From: Oscillospiraceae bacterium
GTDB taxonomy: Bacteria > Bacillota > Clostridia > Oscillospirales > Oscillospiraceae
Assembly (NCBI GenBank): GCA_017458025.1
Contig: JAFTGG010000190.1
Location: 1-6,689 of the forward strand
DNA length: 6,689 nucleotides
Direction of reading: 5' to 3'
Made by a program: the position numbers and the translations under genes. The notes beneath the pieces were generated by a model. That model was not told the origin of the DNA. It did not search any database and saw only the letters and a program-made list of their open reading frames with translations. Below are positions 1 to 6,689 of this stretch, piece after piece. Numbering within the stretch: position 1 is the first letter of the stretch; each line of letters starts with the position of its first letter.

Positions 1-220
1 AGGCGATATAGATGGCCAGCTGCTCCAGGGTGCGCCGGCGCAGGTCGGCCGGCGTCTGGCGCACGGTGATGGTGTGCATATCCGCCATGAAGTAGTAGCA
101 GTCAAACTGCTCACTCCGCTCCGCCCAGTTTTTGATGGCGCCCAGGTAGTTGCCCAGGTGCAGGTCGCCGCTGGGCTGGATTCCGGAGAGCATCGTTTTC
201 TTCGCAGTGTTTTCGTCCAT
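1..220 (-). CDS. trpS: Tryptophanyl-tRNA synthetase, N-terminal part (runs off the left edge)
   Basis: Cytoplasmic class I aminoacyl-tRNA synthetase that charges tRNA-Trp with tryptophan using ATP. Only the first 73 codons are present; the gene continues leftward beyond base 1. The translation has the TrpRS opening, GIQPSGDLHLGNYLGAIKNW at residues 13-32, with the class I HIGH-type motif as HLGN at residues 21-24, followed by the Rossmann-fold stretch with YYFMADMHTIT at about residues 42-52. The ATG at 220-218 is chosen because an AAAGGA ribosome binding site lies at 234-229, 8 bases upstream, and because TrpRS proteins normally begin about ten residues before GIQPSG. It is divergently oriented from gltX. 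No T-box leader, which often controls trpS in Firmicutes, fits in the short leader. The family assignment is near certain; completeness cannot be judged. Confidence 0.95.
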   Translation of the reverse strand, partial: MDENTAKKTMLSGIQPSGDLHLGNYLGAIKNWAERSEQFDCYYFMADMHTITVRQTPADLRRRTLEQLAIYIA

Positions 221-253
221 GAATGGTTTCCTTTCTCTCTGCGTAATAATCCG

Positions 254-288
254 AGTATAAGGATACCACACTTTTCCGAAAAGCACAA
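254..288 (-). promoter_or_regulatory. Probable trpS promoter
   Basis: Reading the minus strand, TTGTGC (288-283) is followed after 17 bases by a TG-extended -10, TGG-TATCCT, with the hexamer at 265-260. An overlapping, better-matching hexamer TATACT lies at 259-254 but has only a poor -35 (TTTTCG) at 17 bases. Either would give a leader of roughly 20-40 bases before the ribosome binding site. The -10 region shares the string AAAGTGTGGTA with the eno promoter. Which hexamer is used cannot be decided from sequence. Confidence 0.4.
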
Positions 289-293
289 GTTCC

Positions 294-313
294 TTGACAA
301 TTCTTCCTGTCAA
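294..313. repeat. Inverted repeat overlapping the gltX -35 box (candidate operator)
   Basis: TTGACA (294-299) and TGTCAA (308-313) form a perfect 6-base inverted repeat with an 8-base centre. The left arm is the gltX -35 hexamer and the right arm sits in the spacer. It could be a dimeric regulator site or simply a chance companion to the consensus -35. The arms are too short for a convincing RNA hairpin and lie upstream of the likely transcription start. Confidence 0.35.
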
Positions 314-322
314 TTATAAAAT
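294..322 (+). promoter_or_regulatory. gltX vegetative (sigma-A type) promoter
   Basis: A perfect -35 TTGACA at 294-299 is followed by a 17-base spacer and TAAAAT at 317-322 (five of six matches to TATAAT). An alternative -10, TATAAA at 315-320, would give a 15-base spacer. The predicted start of transcription is about 329, leaving a leader of roughly 25 bases before gltX, which leaves no room for a riboswitch or T-box. This is the best consensus promoter in the window and should drive gltX and the following spoIIM-family gene. Confidence 0.75.
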
Positions 323-352
323 GCTAAGGATATTTTTCCCGGAGGTATTCCT

Positions 353-1836
353 ATGGCTATCGACAACGCCTATTTCGATATCATGGAGGGTAAGATCCCG
401 CACGGCAGGACCCGCACGCGTTTCGCGCCCTCGCCCACCGGCTACATGCACGTCGGCAACCTGCGCACCGCGCTTTACACCTACCTCATTGCGCGGCACG
501 ACAAGGGCACGTTCATTCTCCGCATCGAGGACACCGATCAGGGCCGCCTTGTCGAGGGCGCGACCGACGTCATCTACCGCACGATGGAGGAATGCGGCCT
601 TGAACACGACGAAGGCCCCGACGTCGGCGGCCCCGTCGCGCCGTATATCCAGTCCGAGCGCCGCGACACCTACGGCAAGTACGCGGAGCTGCTCTGCGAG
701 CGCGGCCACGCCTACTACTGCTTCTGCGAAAAGACCGAATCCGCCGAGGATACGGGCGAGTTTGCGCGCGAGGAAAACCCCTGCCGCAGCCTTTCTCTCG
801 CCGAGGCGAAGGCGCGCGTCGCCGCCGGCGAGCCCTACGTCGTCCGCCAGCGCATCCCGCATGAGGGCACGACCACGTTCCGCGACGCGAGCTTCGGCGA
901 CGTGACCGTGGAGAACAAGACGCTGGACGACCAGGTGCTCCTGAAGCGCGACGGCCTGCCGACCTATAACTTCGCCAACGTCATCGACGACCACCTCATG
1001 GGCATCACCCATGTCGTGCGCGGCAGCGAGTACCTGTCCTCCGCGCCGAAGTATAATCTGCTTTATGAGGCGTTCGGCTGGGAGATCCCGACCTACGTCC
1101 ACTGCTCCCCCGTCATGCGCGACGCGCAGCACAAAATGAGCAAACGCAACGGCGACCCGAGCTATGAGGATCTCAAGGCGCAGGGCTATCTCACGCCCGC
1201 CATTTTGAATTATGTCGCGCTGCTCGGCTGGTCGCCGCGCGGCGACAGGGCCGAGCAGGAGTTCTTCACCACCGACGAGCTGATCGAGTGCTTCGACCTC
1301 GCGGGCATCTCCAAGTCTCCCGCCATCTTCGACATAGAGAAGCTCAAATACTTCAACGCCAACTATATCCGCTCGCTCGCGCCCGAGGATTTTGCCAAGG
1401 CCGCAGAGCCTTACATCCGTCAGGCGGTCAAAAACGAGGCGTATTCCGTTTCTGAAATCGCCGCGCTTTTGCAGGCGCGCTGCGAGGTTTTGACCGACAT
1501 TCCGGAGAAGGTCGATTTCTTCGACGCGCTGCCCGAGTACAGCGTCGACTTCTACACCAACAAAAAGTCCAAAACCGACGCCGCCGTGTCGCTCGACATG
1601 CTGCAAAAGGTGCTGCCGAAGCTCGAAGGGCTCGCGGAGTGGACGAACGACGCCATCCATGACACGCTGGTTTCTTATGCCGAAGAGCTGGGCGTCAAGA
1701 ACGCGACGCTGATGTGGCCGCTTCGCATCGCGGTGGCGGGCAAGCTGGTCACGCCCGGCGGCGCGGTGGAAATTTGCCATATTTTGGGCAAGGACGAAAC
1801 GATCCGCCGCGTCAGGGCGGGCATCGGGAAGCTCTC

Positions 1837-1840
<4 letters not shown>
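353..1840 (+). CDS. gltX: Glutamyl-tRNA synthetase
   Basis: Cytoplasmic class I synthetase that attaches glutamate to tRNA-Glu; in many clostridia it also misacylates tRNA-Gln for GatCAB amidation, but I cannot tell whether this one is non-discriminating. The 495 residues match the usual GluRS length. RFAPSPTGYMHVGN at residues 23-36 carries the HIGH-type motif (HVGN, 33-36) and KMSKR lies at 261-265 within KMSKRNGDPSYEDL, the form common in clostridial GluRS. Cysteines at 123, 125 and 144 resemble the CxC...C zinc site of some bacterial GluRS, although the usual following histidine is a serine here. The rest is the helical anticodon-binding domain. The ATG at 353 has GGAGG at 341-345 with 7 bases spacing. 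It leaves an extension of about 18 residues before the catalytic motif, and ATG 383 (Met11) lacks a ribosome binding site. The stop overlaps the next gene by four bases. Confidence 0.97.
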
Positions 1841-3914
<2,074 letters not shown>

Positions 3915-3932
3915 AACACCGAAATTGTTTTA

Positions 3933-3965
3933 AAAAGGGCTCCGCGTACCGCGCGGAGCCCTTTT
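3933..3965 (+). terminator. Strong intrinsic terminator of eno
   Basis: A perfect 14-base stem, AAAAGGGCTCCGCG (3933-3946) with CGCGGAGCCCTTTT (3952-3965), encloses a 5-base loop. The A tract on the left arm and T tract on the right make it look symmetrical. It lies 18 bases after the eno stop and separates eno from the XRE-type gene. Confidence 0.92.
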
Positions 3966-4013
3966 GCAACCATCGGTTGCGCGATTTCCAGCCATTTTTG
4001 GTGGATCGCAACC
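3966..4013. repeat. Three GCAACC elements in alternating orientation (candidate operator)
   Basis: GCAACC at 3966-3971, its reverse complement GGTTGC at 3975-3980, and GCAACC again at 4008-4013. The first two form a tight inverted repeat with a 3-base centre; the second and third form a wider 7-base inverted repeat (GGTTGCG 3975-3981 with CGCAACC 4007-4013). The third copy falls inside the spacer of the putative promoter of the adjacent XRE-type gene. This is the arrangement expected of an autoregulatory operator, or of two mutually exclusive hairpins if transcribed. Confidence 0.45.
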
Positions 4014-4030
4014 GCAATTTCTGCTATGCT
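4002..4030 (+). promoter_or_regulatory. Probable promoter of the XRE-type gene, extended -10
   Basis: TATGCT at 4025-4030 is preceded by TGC at 4022-4024, giving an extended -10. The hexamer 17 bases upstream, TGGATC at 4002-4007, is a weak -35, as is often acceptable with a TG motif. The predicted start near 4037 leaves a very short leader before AGGAG at 4043-4047. Confidence 0.5.
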
Positions 4031-4056
4031 TTTCCCATCGAAAGGAGACATAGCCA

Positions 4057-4791
4057 ATGGAATTCAGAGAAGTACTTGGGCAACTGCGTCGTGAACGGGG
4101 CATGAATCAGGAGCAGCTTGCCGAGCAGATCGGCGTGTCGCGCCAGGCGGTCAGCAAGTGGGAGACCGGCGAGGCGTCGCCCGACCTGCCGAACCTGCTC
4201 GCCCTCGCCGACGCGCTGGACGTGAGCCTCGATGTTCTGTGCGCTCGCGCGGAGCGCGACGCCGCTCCCCCGCCGCCCGTCGCGGAAGCGCCCGTGCCGA
4301 AAAAGAAGCGCCGGTGGATCGGCGCGCTGATTGCCGCAATCGTGATTGGTATGCTGCTCCCGATCTTGCTTGCTCTCGTAAACTATGCGCGGATCGAGAC
4401 GGCGACTGATGAGGACAGCGCCTATATCGCCTTGGACACGAAAACATACCTGAGCCTTGCCGAATCCATGTCCACGCCGGAGTTCACACTGATGGACGGC
4501 GATCCGCGGCTCATCTTCCGCCTGTTCTGCGCCGCGGAACACGCTGGGGACTTCCTCTACAGCTTCCAGCTTCTTGACGAGGCGGGCAATGTGTACGCGG
4601 GCGTCGCCGAATATCAGGACGGCATGGTAAGCGGAAGCGTATCCCTGTTGAACCGGACCGCAGCTCGCTTTACCGCGTGCCTGCACGTTCGGGACGAACG
4701 GGATGGCTCTCTGTTGATCCCCCTCGCGTCGAACGTGACGCTCGACTTCTCCACCAACAGCGTCACATGGACGCCGGTGTTGGCACAATAG
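4057..4791 (+). CDS. Membrane-anchored XRE-family regulator with one transmembrane helix
   Basis: A 244-residue protein with three visible parts. Residues 1-62 are a Cro/C1-type helix-turn-helix: FREVLGQLRRERGMNQEQLA, then VSRQAVSKWETGEASPDLPNL, the typical form in Firmicute XRE proteins. Residues 63-86 are a Pro/Ala-rich linker ending in the basic cluster KKKRR. Residues 88-108 form one hydrophobic helix, with the basic cluster on the DNA-binding (inside) end. Residues 109-244 would lie outside the cell; I recognise no domain there, and its alternating polar/hydrophobic pattern suggests beta structure. The protein could sense an envelope or extracellular signal and regulate genes directly from the membrane; this is inference. 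The ATG at 4057 has AGGAG at 4043-4047, 9 bases upstream. It is monocistronic between two terminators, with repeat elements in its leader suggesting autoregulation. The target genes are unknown. Confidence 0.85.
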   Translation: MEFREVLGQLRRERGMNQEQLAEQIGVSRQAVSKWETGEASPDLPNLLALADALDVSLDVLCARAERDAAPPPPVAEAPVPKKKRRWIGALIAAIVIGMLLPILLALVNYARIETATDEDSAYIALDTKTYLSLAESMSTPEFTLMDGDPRLIFRLFCAAEHAGDFLYSFQLLDEAGNVYAGVAEYQDGMVSGSVSLLNRTAARFTACLHVRDERDGSLLIPLASNVTLDFSTNSVTWTPVLAQ

Positions 4792-4792
4792 C

Positions 4793-4823
4793 AAACGGAG
4801 CGGGACTTCCCGCTCCGTTTTTT
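4793..4823 (+). terminator. Intrinsic terminator between convergent genes
   Basis: AAACGGAGCGGG (4793-4804) pairs perfectly with CCCGCTCCGTTT (4809-4820) around an ACTT loop, followed by more T to 4823. It begins 2 bases after the XRE-type gene stop and ends on the last base of the opposing aldehyde dehydrogenase gene. On the minus strand the same stem lies directly after the TGA stop with the tail TTTGC, so it may serve both genes, more weakly in that direction. Confidence 0.9.
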
Positions 4824-6235
4824 CATCGTTCAAATTTCTTCAGCACCGCGGCCTTCCACTTCCCTTTTCCGCCGTACGGATGCTCGCGCAGCGGCAGGTT
4901 GAATTTCGTCGAGCCGATCAGTACCGTCGAGGGGTGCGTGAACTCACGGAAGCCCCATTCGCCGTGGTAGGCTCCTATGCCGGAGTGTCCGGTACCGCCG
5001 AACGGCACGCCCTTGACCATCAGGTGCAGGCACACCTCGTTGATGCACCCGCCGCCGTACTGCTGCGACGACATCGTCCGCTTCGCCCACGCCATGTCGC
5101 GCGTGAACAGGTACAGCGCCAGCCCGTGCTCTCGCGACGCGATCGTGTCCATCAGCGCGTCAATAGCGGTATCTTCATACGTCACCACCGGCAGCAGCGG
5201 CGAAAACAGCTCGTGGTTGACGATCTCCTCGCCGACGCCCACGGGATAGATGATGGTCGGCGCGTACTTGAGCGTGTCCGCGTCGCCGTTCCCGCCGTAG
5301 ACGATGCGGTCGCGGTAGCGTTCCGCCTCGTCCGCGCACTTGCGGTAGGCGTCCCATGTAATGAGGCGCGGGTACTCGGGATTGTTCAGCGGGTCGTGGC
5401 CGATCTGCTTCGTGAACGCCTTTTGCAGCTCCGCGACAAATTCGTCCGCGACCTCCTTCGCCACCGCGACCTGGTTGATATTGATACAGATTTGCCCGCT
5501 GTTGCAAAGCTTGAAGAACGCGATCTTCCGCGCCGCGTCCCGTAAATCCGCGTCCGCGCGCACGACGCACCAATTTCCCGTTTCGCCGCCCAGCTCCAGC
5601 GCCACGGGCGTGAGGTTCTTTGCCGCCTCCGCCATGACATGCTTGCCCACGCGCGGCGAGCCGGTGTAAAAGATTTTGTCAAACCGCTCGGCAAGGCACA
5701 GGTCGGCGACGTCGTGCCCGCCGTCGAGGACGACGCAGTATTCCTCGGGAAACGTCTGCCTGATCAGCCTTTGCAGCGCCGCCGTACAGTTGGGCGACTT
5801 GGAACTCGCTTTGATGACCGCCGTGTTGCCGCCCGCGATGGACGCGACCAGCACGCCGAGGGACAGCAGAATCGGGAAGTTGAACGGGCTGATGATGAGC
5901 GACACGCCATAGGGCAGCTTGTAAACCTTCGTGACGACGCTCGGAAAGCACACGAGACCGCTGAAATGCGTCTCCGGCTTCGCCCACTTTTTGAGGCCGC
6001 GGATCGTCTCGTTGATCTCGACGATCAAGCTGCCGATATCGCAGAAATACGCCTCTGCCTCGCTTCTGCCGAGGTCGGCGGCGAGCGCGTCCGTCAACTC
6101 CTTCTCATGTACCAGCACCGACGTTTTGAGTTTTCGCAGCTGCTCGATACGCCACTCCACGTCAAGCGTCCGGCCGGAGCGAAAATATGCCCGCTGCCGT
6201 TCGGCAATGCCGTGTATGCTGTCTTTTGTCCACAT
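4823..6235 (-). CDS. Aldehyde dehydrogenase, class 3-like (NAD(P)+-dependent)
   Basis: A 470-residue cytoplasmic enzyme of the ALDH superfamily oxidising an aldehyde to its acid with NAD(P)+. Order and motifs fit the class 3 (ALDH3/YwdH/coniferyl aldehyde dehydrogenase) branch: an N-terminal helical start without long extension, LPYGVSLIISPFNFPI with oxyanion Asn119, the coenzyme-binding FYTGSPRVGK (189-198), the general base Glu214 in ELGG, the nucleophile Cys250 in SGQIC, and Glu342 in NHELFSP. Unlike most relatives, the position of the ribose-binding Glu after Lys142 (normally KPSE) reads KASS, with Ser145, and ELGGK reads ELGGE. These hint at NADP+ use. The C-terminus is charged, with no membrane tail. 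The ATG at 6235 has AGGAGG at 6248-6243, 7 bases upstream. It lies 11 bases after the sigK-like gene and is probably cotranscribed. The substrate is unknown. Confidence 0.93.
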   Translation of the reverse strand: MWTKDSIHGIAERQRAYFRSGRTLDVEWRIEQLRKLKTSVLVHEKELTDALAADLGRSEAEAYFCDIGSLIVEINETIRGLKKWAKPETHFSGLVCFPSVVTKVYKLPYGVSLIISPFNFPILLSLGVLVASIAGGNTAVIKASSKSPNCTAALQRLIRQTFPEEYCVVLDGGHDVADLCLAERFDKIFYTGSPRVGKHVMAEAAKNLTPVALELGGETGNWCVVRADADLRDAARKIAFFKLCNSGQICININQVAVAKEVADEFVAELQKAFTKQIGHDPLNNPEYPRLITWDAYRKCADEAERYRDRIVYGGNGDADTLKYAPTIIYPVGVGEEIVNHELFSPLLPVVTYEDTAIDALMDTIASREHGLALYLFTRDMAWAKRTMSSQQYGGGCINEVCLHLMVKGVPFGGTGHSGIGAYHGEWGFREFTHPSTVLIGSTKFNLPLREHPYGGKGKWKAAVLKKFER

Positions 6236-6242
6236 GGCCGTT

Positions 6243-6248
6243 CCTCCT
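6243..6248 (-). promoter_or_regulatory. Ribosome binding site overlapping the upstream stop codon
   Basis: On the minus strand AGGAGG (6248-6243) shares its first two bases with the TAG stop (6249-6247) of the sigK-like gene and sits 7 bases before the aldehyde dehydrogenase ATG. This is a full-strength site placed so that terminating ribosomes would land on it, supporting an operon and translational coupling. Confidence 0.85.
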
Positions 6249-6689
6249 AGCGTTTCCCACCCAGCGCGTCCTCCAGCTTTTCGAGGGCGCGTTTTTCAAT
6301 ACGCGATACATAACTTCTGCTGATGCCGAGCTTCGCCGCGATCTCACGCTGCGTACGCGGCATGTGTCCGCCGAGACCGTAGCGCAGCGAGACGATCTCC
6401 TCCTCCCGCGGCGTCAGACACTCATGAACGAGCGTTCTGATCCGAACGCAGTCCTCTTTGTCCTGCAAGTCGGCGTACATCGTGTCGTCCACGCCGACAA
6501 TGTCCATGAGATAGAGCGAATTGCCGTCCTTGTCCGTGTCGATGGAATCGGATAACGAAACTTCGTTTTGCGATTTCTTCTTGCTGCGGAAATACATCAA
6601 TATCTCATTTTCAATGCACTTCGCGGCGTAGGTCGCAAGTCTCGTATTTTTCTCCGGCTTGAAGCTGGAAATCCCCTTGATAAGCCCGA
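6247..6689 (-). CDS. sigK: Sporulation RNA polymerase sigma factor, SigK type, C-terminal part
   Basis: The last 146 residues of a sigma-70 family factor; the 5' end lies beyond the right edge. In spore formers SigK directs late mother-cell transcription (coat and cortex functions). The visible part begins in region 2 with GLIKGISSFKPEKNTRLATY and continues AAKCIENEI..YFRSKKK, the -10 recognition stretch typical of SigE/SigK. Then come VSLSDSIDTDKDGNSLYLMD, matching the SigK form (SigE has SFDEPLNIDWDGNELLL there), and region 4 with LTPREEEIVSLRYGLGG and the helix-turn-helix TQREIAAKLGISRSYVSRIE. SigK is therefore favoured over SigE. An internal ATG at 6600 is not the start, because family sequence continues upstream. 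The reading frame is uninterrupted here, with no skin-type element in the visible part. A pro-sequence cannot be assessed. The aldehyde dehydrogenase gene follows 11 bases downstream. Confidence 0.92.
   Translation of the reverse strand, partial: GLIKGISSFKPEKNTRLATYAAKCIENEILMYFRSKKKSQNEVSLSDSIDTDKDGNSLYLMDIVGVDDTMYADLQDKEDCVRIRTLVHECLTPREEEIVSLRYGLGGHMPRTQREIAAKLGISRSYVSRIEKRALEKLEDALGGKR

Noticed and set aside
221..352. T-box riboswitch before trpS or gltX
   Set aside because: I looked for the conserved AGGGTGGNACCGCG box and the specifier stem and found neither; both predicted leaders are under about 45 bases, too short.
314..1780. Long open frame (488 codons) antisense to gltX
   Set aside because: It lies wholly opposite a confidently identified GluRS gene. 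Its product is rich in Val, Ala, Arg and Asp with no recognisable domain, as expected when GC-rich codons are read on the other strand, and it has no plausible ribosome binding site.
1714..1836. Upstream extension of the SpoIIM-family protein into gltX
   Set aside because: The extra 41 residues are Gly/Arg/His-rich with no family similarity and are simply the gltX tail read in another frame; the ATGA junction at 1837 is the natural start.
6247..6600. A complete short sigma factor starting at the internal ATG at 6600
   Set aside because: The frame stays open to the window edge and the upstream residues (ending IENEI) are the well-conserved sigma region 2 sequence, so this is the 3' part of a longer gene.

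Overview
This window looks like an ordinary chromosomal segment of a GC-rich, low-AT member of the Firmicutes, most probably an Oscillospiraceae/Ruminococcaceae-type clostridium capable of sporulation or descended from a spore former. The reasons are strong AGGAGG-type ribosome binding sites, TTGACA/TG-extended vegetative promoters, a sporulation sigma factor of the SigK type, a SpoIIM-family membrane protein, and clostridial-looking GluRS and enolase sequences. No mobile element, CRISPR array, tRNA or rRNA is visible, and gene density is high (the longest gene-free stretch is about 160 bases).

Layout. Bases 1-220 (minus) hold the N-terminus of trpS (tryptophanyl-tRNA synthetase), read leftward out of the window. 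A 132-base divergent promoter region separates it from gltX (353-1840, plus; glutamyl-tRNA synthetase). The gltX stop overlaps the start of a SpoIIM-family gene (1837-2454, plus) in an ATGA junction, so the two are probably one translationally coupled operon. A 158-base gap with a weak hairpin and a promoter leads to eno (2613-3914, plus; enolase), which ends in a very strong intrinsic terminator. Next is a single gene (4057-4791, plus) for an XRE-type DNA-binding protein with one transmembrane helix and an unrecognised outer domain. Its leader carries three copies of GCAACC in alternating orientation. A bidirectional-looking hairpin separates it from a convergent minus-strand pair: the 3' part of a sigK-like sigma factor gene (6247-6689, upstream part outside the window) followed 11 bases later by an aldehyde dehydrogenase gene (4823-6235).

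How the genes relate. TrpS, GltX and enolase are housekeeping functions (tRNA charging and glycolysis). The two less routine features are the couplings of sporulation-type genes to metabolic or translation genes: SpoIIM-family with gltX, and SigK-type sigma with an aldehyde dehydrogenase. The XRE/transmembrane protein is the only candidate local sensor. I do not see a multi-gene novel system here. The best leads are the sigK-ALDH operon, the ALDH cofactor-site substitution, and the XRE leader repeats.
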